DNA from: JAVBOD01 sp031551045
Lineage (GTDB): Bacteria; Bacteroidota; Bacteroidia; Bacteroidales; UBA932
DNA: 30,593 nucleotides
Assembly: GCA_031551045.1 (NCBI GenBank)
Contig: JAVBOD010000048.1
Coordinates: 1 to 30,593 of the forward strand
Direction: 5' to 3'
Position 1 is the first letter of the stretch; each line of letters starts with the position of its first letter. Position numbers and translations under genes: made by a program. Below are positions 8,175-14,798 of this stretch, piece after piece. The notes beneath the pieces were generated by a model. It did not search any database, had not been told where the DNA came from, and saw only the letters and a program-made list of their open reading frames with translations.

Positions 8175-8269
8175 GCACACAGAAGACACTGATAAAACAG
8201 ATTTCCCGTGATTTTATCAAACACCGGATTTATCTGTATTAATCGGGACAATCTGTATATTCTGTGTGC
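8175..8269. repeat. 95-bp palindromic repeat, family GCACACAGA, copy 1
   Basis: The outer arms are GCACACAGAA (8175-8184) and TTCTGTGTGC (8260-8269). Inner blocks such as ACAGATT and AATCTGT also pair. A second copy with the same ends and shared blocks ACTGATAAAACAG and ATTTATCTG lies at 22744-22829. Here it sits between the convergent fbp and transporter genes. Confidence 0.7.
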
Positions 8270-8276
8270 AAAAAAA

Positions 8277-8873
8277 TTATTGAATAAAAGGTTTTCCGAC
8301 ACAAAGCAGTTGTTTGCCGAAAAATTCGTTCAGGTATTTTGCCGAAAGCACATAAAATGTCAGTAACGATATCGCCAATTCCGTATAGGCCGCTACACCG
8401 TGCCACGCGTGTCCACAACCGAAAGCATCCAAGGCTAATGCCAAAAATAAAAGGTCAATCAGACATAACAATACAAACATTGCTTTCGACATTTTCAGCC
8501 CGGATATGGTAAATGCAATGGTCAGCAACAAATATCCGACGAAGACGGCGCCTAATTGTTTTACATCGGAGCTACCGGCTAACATATCGCCAAAGCAACC
8601 CAGCTTAATCAGCCAGCTCATTGACATGCCTATCCAGAAAAGGCCGTAGGCGCTGAATGCCGTAGCCCCAAAAAGATTGTTGTGCTTAAAATCGAAGATA
8701 GATGCGATAAGTTGCGCCAATCCTCCCAGAAATAAAGCCCATGGCAATACAAAAGCCAGTCCTTCGGTCAGGCCGAGTTTTTGCGACGAAGCAACGAGTG
8801 TTACAATAGCCAATCCAAAGAGCCCTAAGGTGGTAGGATCCGCCACCACCGCTTTTACATGTGTCTTTTCCAT
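8277..8873 (-). CDS. Acetate uptake transporter, GPR1/FUN34/YaaH (SatP-like) family
   Basis: This 198-residue inner-membrane protein has about six hydrophobic helices. The N-terminal ADPTTLGLFG (residues 11-20) corresponds to the family signature NPAPLGL, here with changed residues around the conserved Pro and LGL. The FGATAFSAYGLFWIG block is also characteristic. Members take up acetate and succinate, or form an acetate/ammonia-linked channel in some organisms. The Asn and second Pro of the signature are changed (D and T), so substrate preference could differ. It is monocistronic, with its own TACCTTTG promoter and a short leader of about 20 nt. Confidence 0.92.
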   Translation of the reverse strand: MEKTHVKAVVADPTTLGLFGLAIVTLVASSQKLGLTEGLAFVLPWALFLGGLAQLIASIFDFKHNNLFGATAFSAYGLFWIGMSMSWLIKLGCFGDMLAGSSDVKQLGAVFVGYLLLTIAFTISGLKMSKAMFVLLCLIDLLFLALALDAFGCGHAWHGVAAYTELAISLLTFYVLSAKYLNEFFGKQLLCVGKPFIQ

Positions 8874-8897
8874 ATTAGTATTTTAAAAATGAGGCCG

Positions 8898-8905
8898 CAA
8901 AGGTA
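8898..8905 (-). promoter_or_regulatory. -7 promoter element of the acetate transporter gene
   Basis: The minus strand reads TACCTTTG, an exact TAnnTTTG match, 24 bp upstream of the ATG. No clear -33 TTG is seen at the expected distance; GTTAA lies nearby. Confidence 0.6.
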
Positions 8906-8940
8906 ATATAAAAAACATACGATTAACTAAATTAAGATTT

Positions 8941-9087
8941 ATGAAAAACGAAACCTCCAACGCCGATGTGGAAAAATATAAAGGCGTTTTTATCCCTTGT
9001 AAGTTCAAAAAAGGGGAATTTCTTTTACAGGTTTTCTTCAACGTTGATAACAAAATCAGCGGATTATACATTAAACCGAAGTCGTAG
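8941..9087 (+). pseudogene. Remnant of a DUF3887-like domain (48 codons)
   Basis: This is a short ORF with an ATG start and a TAG stop. Its protein reads YKGVFIPCKFKKGEF and then VFFNVDNKISGLYIKP. This resembles the C-terminal beta-hairpin of DUF3887 domains, which in Bacteroidota often precede alpha/beta hydrolase domains. The rest of that domain is missing. It lies 87 bp before an exported alpha/beta hydrolase that lacks this domain, so it may be the tail of a deleted paralogue. It could also be a genuine small protein. The family likeness is by eye. Confidence 0.4.
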
Positions 9088-9118
9088 AAGATTTGACAAC
9101 TCGTAGAAGATTTGACAA
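9082..9118. repeat. 18-bp direct repeat
   Basis: TCGTAGAAGATTTGACAA occurs at 9082-9099 and again at 9101-9118. The second copy runs into the palindrome at 9108-9140. The first copy contains the stop codon of the small remnant ORF. Confidence 0.75.
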
Positions 9119-9140
9119 ATTTTGAAAATTTGTCAAATCT
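9108..9140. repeat. Perfect palindrome AGATTTGACAAATTTT
   Basis: The left arm AGATTTGACAAATTTT (9108-9123) and its exact complement (9125-9140) flank a single G. A closely related, slightly imperfect palindrome lies at 21754-21786. It stands 34 bp before the hydrolase start, so it may be an operator or a leader hairpin. Confidence 0.75.
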
Positions 9141-9174
9141 AATAATTGTGTTCACTTTCTATAAATCTATCATT

Positions 9175-10542
9175 ATGAAAAAAATTATTGTATTTACTAT
9201 TTTGTTGTTGGCCATTACTCCGGCTTTTGCACAAAACATCGCCGGCTCGTGGAGCGGCACATTAAACGTTGGCGTTGCGAAATTACGGTTGGTATTTAAC
9301 ATCGAAGAAAAAGGCGGCAAGTATGCAGCCACGATGGACAGCCCCGACCAAGGCGCCAAAGGCATTCCCGTGAGCAGCGTGGCGTTCGAAAATCAGACCT
9401 TGAAAATCAAAGCCGATAATTTGGGAATGTCGTATGAAGGCGTATTGGCCAACGACAGTATTAAAGGCACATTCATCCAAATGGGACAACGTTTTCCGTT
9501 GACACTTACAAAATCAAGCGCCGTTATTGAAATTCGCCGTCCGCAAAATCCCGTGCCGCCTTATCCGTACCGTTCGGAAGAGGTGAAATTCGACAATAAA
9601 AATGCCGGAATTACCTTGGCCGGAACACTCTCGTTGCCGGAAGAAGGCAAGAGCTTTCCGGTGGCGATATTGGTTTCGGGCAGCGGCCCGCAAAACAGGG
9701 ACGAAGAAGTTTTCAACCACAAACCTTTTTTAGTTATTGCTGATTATTTGACACGACATGGCATTGCCGTGCTGCGCTACGACGACCGAGGAACAGCGGA
9801 ATCGGGCGGCAATTATAAAACGGCTACGATAGAAGATTTTGTATCGGATGCCGCGGCAGCAATTGATTATATGAAATTACGAAAAGAAATTGATCCGAAG
9901 AAAATCGGCCTCATCGGCCATAGCGAAGGCGGCACCATTGCATTTATGCTGGCAGCCGAAAATCACAACTTAGCGTACATAGTATCAATGGCCGGAATGG
10001 CGGTGCGCGGCGACAGTTTGCTGCGTGCGCAACGTTACCTAATATCAAAAGCCATGGGCGTTTCGGAGGAAATGATTGCACTCAACGAACAAATACTGGA
10101 TATTGCCGGCGCCATGACTAAAAAATATTCGCCGGAATACATCGCCGCACATTTAGAAGAATTGACCAACGAAGCATTGCCCGATTCATTAAAACAAATC
10201 GAAACGGTACGGAACGGCTTTCAAACAGCGCTGAAACAAGTAGGCTCAGCAGAAATACAATCATTAATGGTTTGCGACCCTTCCGAAGCGCTAAAAAAAA
10301 TCAAATGCCCGGTGTTAGCCATCAATGGCTATAATGATTTGCAAGTGCCCGCCGACATGAACTTGAATCAAGTGAAAGCATTGGTAAAAAGTCCGGTAAT
10401 TATTAAAAAGTATCCCGGCCTCAACCATTTGTTCCAGCATTGCACAACAGGATTATCTAATGAATACGGCTCTATTGAAGAAACGATTTCACCGGAAGTG
10501 CTGAGCGATATAGCGGAGTGGATTTTGAAAACTACGAAATAA
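9175..10542 (+). CDS. Exported alpha/beta hydrolase
   Basis: This 455-residue protein has a clear signal peptide (MKKIIVFTILLLAITPAFA, cleavage before Gln20). A beta-rich N-terminal domain of about 100 residues (NIAGSWSGTL to RFPLTLTKS) follows, then an alpha/beta hydrolase domain. The nucleophile elbow is GHSEGG with Ser250. The likely acid is Asp388 in NGYNDLQVPAD, and the base is His418 in LNHLFQH. The family includes esterases and acyl-peptidase-like enzymes, so the substrate is open. ATG 9175 is chosen because it begins the signal peptide; an upstream in-frame TTG lies within the palindrome. I found no TAnnTTTG promoter. The frame is intact. Confidence 0.92.
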   Translation: MKKIIVFTILLLAITPAFAQNIAGSWSGTLNVGVAKLRLVFNIEEKGGKYAATMDSPDQGAKGIPVSSVAFENQTLKIKADNLGMSYEGVLANDSIKGTFIQMGQRFPLTLTKSSAVIEIRRPQNPVPPYPYRSEEVKFDNKNAGITLAGTLSLPEEGKSFPVAILVSGSGPQNRDEEVFNHKPFLVIADYLTRHGIAVLRYDDRGTAESGGNYKTATIEDFVSDAAAAIDYMKLRKEIDPKKIGLIGHSEGGTIAFMLAAENHNLAYIVSMAGMAVRGDSLLRAQRYLISKAMGVSEEMIALNEQILDIAGAMTKKYSPEYIAAHLEELTNEALPDSLKQIETVRNGFQTALKQVGSAEIQSLMVCDPSEALKKIKCPVLAINGYNDLQVPADMNLNQVKALVKSPVIIKKYPGLNHLFQHCTTGLSNEYGSIEETISPEVLSDIAEWILKTTK

Positions 10543-10554
10543 AAAGAACAACCA

Positions 10555-10657
10555 TTTTACCACAAAGGAATACTCAAAAGATTTTTACAAAGGACTTAAT
10601 GTCAGCAATTTTTCTTTGTGAGACTTGGTGTGTACTTCGTGATCCTTAGTGGTTAAA
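10555..10657. repeat. Imperfect inverted repeat, about 103 bp
   Basis: TTTTACCACAAAGGAA (10555-10570) pairs with ATCCTTAGTGGTTAAA (10642-10657) with few mismatches. Inner ACAAAGG and CTTTGTG also pair. The right half read backwards resembles the right half of the repeat at 5630-5749 (AACC, CGAAG and ACACA blocks). It sits just before the promoter of the next gene. Confidence 0.55.
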
Positions 10658-10685
10658 GGAAATTTTAACCAAGCAAAAATAAATG

Positions 10686-10693
10686 TATCTTTG
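10686..10693 (+). promoter_or_regulatory. -7 promoter element of the MBL-fold hydrolase gene
   Basis: TATCTTTG is an exact consensus match, 42 bp upstream of the ATG. A TTTT run about 20 bp before it may serve as the -33 element. Confidence 0.6.
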
Positions 10694-10735
10694 TATGACA
10701 AAATTCATTCTTGTAGAATTTAAAAATACAGTCAT

Positions 10736-11593
10736 ATGAAAAAGATTACCGGATTACTGACGTGCCTTTTTGCAACGATAATGGTTGCAGCTGCACAAGA
10801 AAATAATAACACGTTTACCTACAAAATCGGCAACGCGGAAATCATCCTTCTTTCGGAAGGACAACAAAACGGCCGGACAAATATTTTGATTGGCGCCACG
10901 CCGGAAATGCTGCAACAATGCGCCCCGAAAGGAACATTTCCGAATGCTACGAATGCATTTTTGGTGCGTACACCGGACAAAACCATTCTGGTAGATGCCG
11001 GCTACGGCAAAAACCTCTTCAACAATTTACAAACAGTTGGCGTTACAGCGGAACAAATTGATATCATACTCATCACTCATATGCATGGCGACCACATCGG
11101 CGGATTGTTGCGCGACGACAAAGCGGCGTTCCCGAATGCTAAACTATATGTTGCCAAGCCTGAATATGAATATTGGACTTCAAAGGATAACGCTTCTACT
11201 GCCGTGAAAGCAGTTAATGCTTACCAAAAAACGCTTACACTATTTGAGCCGGGAGCATTTGAAAAGCTGTCGGATTTATTACCGGGGATCAGCACGATTG
11301 CAGCCTACGGCCACACGCCCGGCCATACGCTTTTTCTCCTGAAATCGAACAACGAACAGTTACTGATTTGGGGCGACTTGACACATGCCATGGCCGTTCA
11401 AATGCCTTACCCTCAAGTGGCGGTGACGTATGACACGGATCCCGAACAAGCCATTGCTTCGCGCCAACAAATATTAGCGTATGTTGCTAAAAACAATATT
11501 CCCATAGCCGGCATGCACATTGCTTTTCCGGGAATAGGGAAAGTGGCGGGCAACGATAAAGGCGGCTATCTTTTCACTCCTGCGACAAAATAA
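10736..11593 (+). CDS. Exported MBL-fold metallo-hydrolase
   Basis: This 285-residue protein has a signal peptide ending at about residue 20 (VAAAQ). The metallo-beta-lactamase fold shows its dinuclear zinc ligands: HMHGDH at residues 115-120, His197 in GHTPGHT, Asp214 in IWGDLTH and His261 in AGMHIAFPG. The arrangement fits lactonase- or glyoxalase-like members rather than true class B beta-lactamases. The substrate is unknown, although periplasmic lactone or ester hydrolysis is plausible. It has its own promoter and is followed after 17 bp by the damaged DUF486 gene. Confidence 0.92.
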   Translation: MKKITGLLTCLFATIMVAAAQENNNTFTYKIGNAEIILLSEGQQNGRTNILIGATPEMLQQCAPKGTFPNATNAFLVRTPDKTILVDAGYGKNLFNNLQTVGVTAEQIDIILITHMHGDHIGGLLRDDKAAFPNAKLYVAKPEYEYWTSKDNASTAVKAVNAYQKTLTLFEPGAFEKLSDLLPGISTIAAYGHTPGHTLFLLKSNNEQLLIWGDLTHAMAVQMPYPQVAVTYDTDPEQAIASRQQILAYVAKNNIPIAGMHIAFPGIGKVAGNDKGGYLFTPATK

Positions 11594-11610
11594 AAAGACA
11601 CTTCCTTTGC

Positions 11611-11979
11611 ATGAAATCACTTGCCACGATTGGCCTTCTCGTTGTTTCAAATATATTCATGACCCTTGCGTGGTACGGCCACTTGAAGTTCAAGGATATG
11701 AATTTTTTCAGTAATTGGGGCCTGCCGGCCATTATTTGACTCAGTTGGGGCATTGCGCTGTTCGAGTATTGCTTTCAAGTGCCGGCCAACCGCATCGGGT
11801 TCGACGGCAACGGCGGCCCGTTCACGCTTTGGCAACTGAAAGTAATGCAGGAAGTGATCACGTTGTTGGTCTTTACCCTTTTCACGACCTTGGTTTTCAA
11901 AAACGAAACCTTCCGCACCAATCATCTTATAGGATTTGTGTTTCTGGTGCTGGCGGTGTATTTTATTTTTAAGAAATAA
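11611..11979 (+). pseudogene. DUF486 (DMT-type) membrane protein gene interrupted by in-frame TGA
   Basis: The reading frame encodes a near full-length DUF486 protein of about 122 residues. Conserved blocks are NIFMTLAWYGHLKFK, SWGIALFEYCFQVPANRIG, QLKVMQEVITLLVF and a hydrophobic end closing in FIFKK. Codon 43 (11737-11739) is TGA, just before LSWGIALFEY. Related proteins have a hydrophobic residue, commonly Leu, there, so a TTA to TGA change is the simplest explanation. The remaining frame is clean, which means the damage is recent, or is a sequencing error, or the stop is read through. The family is a small four-helix inner-membrane protein of unknown transport role. Confidence 0.8.
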
Positions 11980-11983
11980 TCGT

Positions 11984-12049
11984 GTCATTGCGAGAGAAGC
12001 GACGAAGCAATCTTTTCATTTACAGATTCTTCGCTTCGCTCAGAAGGAC
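11984..12049. repeat. GTCATTGCGAG / AGATTCTTCGC inverted repeat pair
   Basis: GTCATTGCGAGAGAAGCGAC starts at 11984. A complementary-type unit, AGATTCTTCGCTTCGCTCAG, starts at 12024. Together they make an imperfect hairpin of the GTCATTCTGA repeat family. It fills most of the gap before the next gene. Confidence 0.65.
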
Positions 12050-12080
12050 AAAAACACAAAACCCTCAAGCAGGAAAACCT

Positions 12081-13136
12081 ATGGATAACAACACCATTGC
12101 CAATATACGTTTGGCGGCGCAACAACTTTCAAGTACCAATTTTACCACACCCAAAGAAATAGTGGCATGGTTAGGCGCTGTGCAAGCGCAGGATTTCAAC
12201 ATGGCGAAATGGGCTGTTGGCATACGCTTGCCGGAGAGTTGCATCAAAAGCATAGAAGAGGCTTTCGATAAAGGAGAAATTCTTCGAACACATGTGCTGC
12301 GCCCTACTTGGCATTTTGTAGCGCCGCAAGATATTCGCTGGATGTTAGCGTTAAGCGCTCCGCGCATCAAGGCTTCGTCAAAATCAAGAGACCGTGATTT
12401 GGAAATTACCGAAGCGTTGTACACGAAAACCAACCGCATCATTGAAAAAGCATTGGCGGGAAACGGCATGCTGACGCGGGAAGAATTATCCAGCGTTCTA
12501 GAAAAATCCGGCATTGCCGTGGATACTTCGCGAATGATTCATTTTATGATGCGGGCGGAGTTGGACGGTGTGGTGTGCAGCGGCGTATTAAAAGAAAAAA
12601 AACATACCTACGCTTTGCTGGACGAACGAGTAACAAAAACAAAATCATTGAATAAAGAAGAAGCCTTGGCAACATTGGCAGGCATTTATTTCAGTAGTCA
12701 CGGTCCCGCTACGTTGCAAGATTTTGTGTGGTGGTCGGGGCTTACGGTCGCCGAAGCAAAACAGGGATTGGAAGCGGTGAGAAAAAAGTTTGTGTGCGAA
12801 AAAACCGGCATGCAGGAATATTGGTTATCCAACGACTTTTCTTCTGTTTCTTCAAAAAAAGAAAGTTTGTTTTTGCTTCCTGCATTCGATGAATATATTA
12901 TTGCTTATCGCGACCGCACGGCGGTACTTCCCGCCACGCATCACGTAAAAGCCATTTCGAGCAACGGCATTTTCCGCCCCACCATCGTGCACAATGGGCA
13001 AGTCTCCGGGCTTTGGAAAAAAAGCGCCTCAAAAAAGAATCCGGTAGAAACAGACTATTTCGAGCCTGCCGGAAAACAGGTAAAAAAGCTTACAAAAAAA
13101 GCAATAGCAGCGTTTTGTAAATTCCATACAAGTTAG
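12081..13136 (+). CDS. Winged-helix protein of the HTH_42 (AlkZ/YcaQ-like) superfamily
   Basis: This 351-residue protein belongs to the winged-helix DNA-binding family that includes bacterial DNA glycosylases acting on alkylated bases and crosslinks. The N-terminus has AVQAQDF with Gln35 and Gln37, matching the Q-x-Q catalytic signature of AlkZ-type members. The segments ILRTHVLRPTWHFV (about residues 74-87) and LLPAFDEYIIAYRDR near the C-terminus are typical of the family. The start is ATG 12081; an upstream in-frame extension runs through the repeat and is unlikely to be coding. No DNA-damage partner gene is next to it. Repair activity is inferred from the motif. Confidence 0.85.
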   Translation: MDNNTIANIRLAAQQLSSTNFTTPKEIVAWLGAVQAQDFNMAKWAVGIRLPESCIKSIEEAFDKGEILRTHVLRPTWHFVAPQDIRWMLALSAPRIKASSKSRDRDLEITEALYTKTNRIIEKALAGNGMLTREELSSVLEKSGIAVDTSRMIHFMMRAELDGVVCSGVLKEKKHTYALLDERVTKTKSLNKEEALATLAGIYFSSHGPATLQDFVWWSGLTVAEAKQGLEAVRKKFVCEKTGMQEYWLSNDFSSVSSKKESLFLLPAFDEYIIAYRDRTAVLPATHHVKAISSNGIFRPTIVHNGQVSGLWKKSASKKNPVETDYFEPAGKQVKKLTKKAIAAFCKFHTS

Positions 13137-13151
13137 TTTCCGCGCTACTCA

Positions 13152-13177
13152 TTGCCGTCTGCTTTAGCTGACGGCAA
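13152..13177. terminator. Hairpin terminator between convergent genes
   Basis: TTGCCGTC (13152-13159) pairs with GACGGCAA (13170-13177). The loop TGCTTTAGCT can extend the stem by GC pairs. It lies between a plus-strand and a minus-strand gene end and is A/T-flanked on both sides, so it can serve both directions. Confidence 0.65.
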
Positions 13178-13206
13178 ATAATGTAAATTAAAAAATCTTA
13201 TAAATC

Positions 13207-13998
13207 TTAACTTCCCGCAAAGAAAGTTTCCGGTTCTTTGCGTTGCGCACCGAAGGCTTTTACGAATTTCTTTCCCGCTATTTTGTAGAGCAATCCGCCG
13301 AAACGACGGGCGCGTTGCGGGCAAACGGAAATGCAATGGGCACAGGAAATACAGCGTGTTTTATCGGTTTTCCGCGGATGCGCCGCATCAATCGCTTTCA
13401 CCGGGCACGATTTCACACACGTTCCGCATTTATTGCAGGTGGAATTTCCTTTCGGTTTAAGTGGAATTTTACTTATTTCCCTGTAAGGAAATTTTCCTTT
13501 CACACGCACTTCCGGAAAAGGGGCGAACGCATCATGCGCGCTCACAAACTCGCGACTTTTCTTTCCAAAAGCAATCGCTGCATTTTTGTCCTTTTCATCG
13601 GGACGGCCCTGTGCTACCGCCGGAAAAATGGAATGTTCCGCCACAAAGGTGCCGGCGGCAATGACCTTGAAATTATCGGTCTCCACAATATTTTTCAATT
13701 CCAGCAACGCATCGTCATACTCGCGGTTGCCATACACACAGGCAATAATCGCTGGAGTGGAATTTCCCTTGAAATGGTCTAACGCATCGATAATCGCCGC
13801 CGGCACACGCCCCGAATAAACCGGGATACCGAACACGACTAATTCCGTATTGGTAAACCGCACGGTTTTGTGTTGCCCGCCAATAAGCCGGTATTCCTTA
13901 TCCGGAGCAATAGCTATTCCTTCTGCTATGTGCTTCACGATTTTTTCGGTAGCGCCCGCGGCGCTAAAATATATTAATGTCAGTTTGCCGATTTCCAT
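13207..13998 (-). CDS. EFR1-type flavodoxin-ferredoxin fusion protein
   Basis: This 263-residue electron-transfer protein has two parts. Residues 1-160 form a flavodoxin-like domain with LIYFSAAGATEKI at the FMN phosphate-binding site. The C-terminus has two 4Fe-4S motifs: Cys188, 191, 194 and 198, then Cys216, 219, 222 and 226, each ending in CP. The architecture matches the EFR1 family, found mainly in anaerobes and probably moving electrons between low-potential donors and a flavin. The partner enzyme is not visible nearby. The gene is monocistronic, with a TATCTTTG promoter at 14018-14025. Confidence 0.93.
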   Translation of the reverse strand: MEIGKLTLIYFSAAGATEKIVKHIAEGIAIAPDKEYRLIGGQHKTVRFTNTELVVFGIPVYSGRVPAAIIDALDHFKGNSTPAIIACVYGNREYDDALLELKNIVETDNFKVIAAGTFVAEHSIFPAVAQGRPDEKDKNAAIAFGKKSREFVSAHDAFAPFPEVRVKGKFPYREISKIPLKPKGNSTCNKCGTCVKSCPVKAIDAAHPRKTDKTRCISCAHCISVCPQRARRFGGLLYKIAGKKFVKAFGAQRKEPETFFAGS

Positions 13999-14017
13999 AC
14001 ATTATTTTTTAAGGGAG

Positions 14018-14025
14018 CAAAGATA
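14018..14025 (-). promoter_or_regulatory. -7 promoter element of the flavodoxin-ferredoxin gene
   Basis: The minus strand reads TATCTTTG, exact to TAnnTTTG, 19 bp upstream of the ATG, leaving a very short leader. Confidence 0.6.
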
Positions 14026-14069
14026 GAAATATTCAACATTTTTCAAGTTCTTAATTTTATGTAGAGTGC

Positions 14070-14274
14070 ATGACAAATTACATTTATACTGTCGCGAAGC
14101 GACTAAATTTGCATAACCACGGGTGAGCTAAGCGTTACCCGTGGCATGAGACGGCGGAGTACACTTGCGCACGGAATCCGGACTGTGCGTTGAAGCATCC
14201 GTGGATTGCACCCACGGTTATTTACATAACGACCTTTTCAGGGCTTGATAATATAGCAAAATGGAATTTGTCAT
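14070..14274. repeat. REP-like multi-hairpin element bounded by inverted repeats
   Basis: ATGACAAATT (14070-14079) and AATTTGTCAT (14265-14274) bound a segment with four inner hairpins. These are GTCGC/GCGAC (14091-14103), CCACGGGT/ACCCGTGG (14117-14144), CGCAC/GTGCG (about 14169-14189) and CCGTGG/CCACGG (about 14199-14216). The pattern resembles the REP elements of Bacteroidota that RAYT-type transposases mobilise. No such transposase is in the window. It fills most of the 392-bp gap between two divergent genes. Confidence 0.6.
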
Positions 14275-14321
14275 ACATACATTACATCTCGAAATATTTT
14301 ATTAACACACAAAAACTTGGC

Positions 14322-14329
14322 TACATTTG
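14322..14329 (+). promoter_or_regulatory. -7 promoter element of the His-rich protein/sigma factor pair
   Basis: TACATTTG fits TAnnTTTG and lies 61 bp before the ATG at 14391. The -33 position is AT-rich (ATTAAC) without a clear TTG. Confidence 0.5.
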
Positions 14330-14390
14330 CGGGGTATTTTAAAATATTTCACCCGCTCATTTGTCAGCATAAGTAGAAACAATTTTAAAA

Positions 14391-14798
14391 ATGAATAATA
14401 TGAAAAAAGTGAGATGTTTGATGCCTGTATGGTTTCTGGCGATGGCCGCAGGCTTTAGCGCCATTGTCATGCTGTTGTGGAACTGGCTGATGCCCGTCAT
14501 ATTCGGATTAACAGCTATTTCTTTTTGGCAAGCATTGGGATTATTGGTGTTAGCGCGTATTCTGTTCAGCGGTTTTGGCTTCCACAAAATGATGCGGCAC
14601 GGAAGAATGCACCATCACGGACATAATTTTATCCGTGAGAGATGGGAAAACATGACACCCGAAGAACGAAAAGAATTTGTCAAAAAAAGGATGCATCACA
14701 TGCACGACGGGCCTTGTGGAAGACGCGACTTTTTCGGCGGCGACCATTTCGGATTCGAAAAAGAAACCGGCACCGATGCCAAAAAAGAAAATGAATAA
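14391..14798 (+). CDS. Small His-rich two-helix membrane protein
   Basis: This 135-residue protein has two hydrophobic helices at about residues 11-33 and 44-62. The soluble tail carries the His cluster RHGRMHHHGH, the phrase RERWENMTPEERKEF and a second cluster MHHMHDGPCG. A Met at codon 4 is an alternative start. The tail should be cytoplasmic if both ends lie inside. The next gene is an ECF-type sigma factor whose start overlaps this one by 8 bp, which implies coupled translation. A role as a metal- or envelope-sensing partner of the sigma factor is inference. The MTPEER phrase is reminiscent of Spy/CnrX-like sensors, but I claim no homology. Confidence 0.82.
   Translation: MNNMKKVRCLMPVWFLAMAAGFSAIVMLLWNWLMPVIFGLTAISFWQALGLLVLARILFSGFGFHKMMRHGRMHHHGHNFIRERWENMTPEERKEFVKKRMHHMHDGPCGRRDFFGGDHFGFEKETGTDAKKENE

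Noticed and set aside
9082..9140. CRISPR-like repeats
   Set aside because: Only two direct repeats separated by one base, with no spacers and no cas genes nearby.
9112..9174. Upstream TTG start for the alpha/beta hydrolase
   Set aside because: It begins inside the palindrome and would place 21 residues before an obvious signal peptide.
11737..11739. TGA read as Trp or selenocysteine
   Set aside because: The family has a hydrophobic residue such as Leu at this site, other genes use TGG for Trp without in-frame TGA, and no SECIS-like structure is evident.
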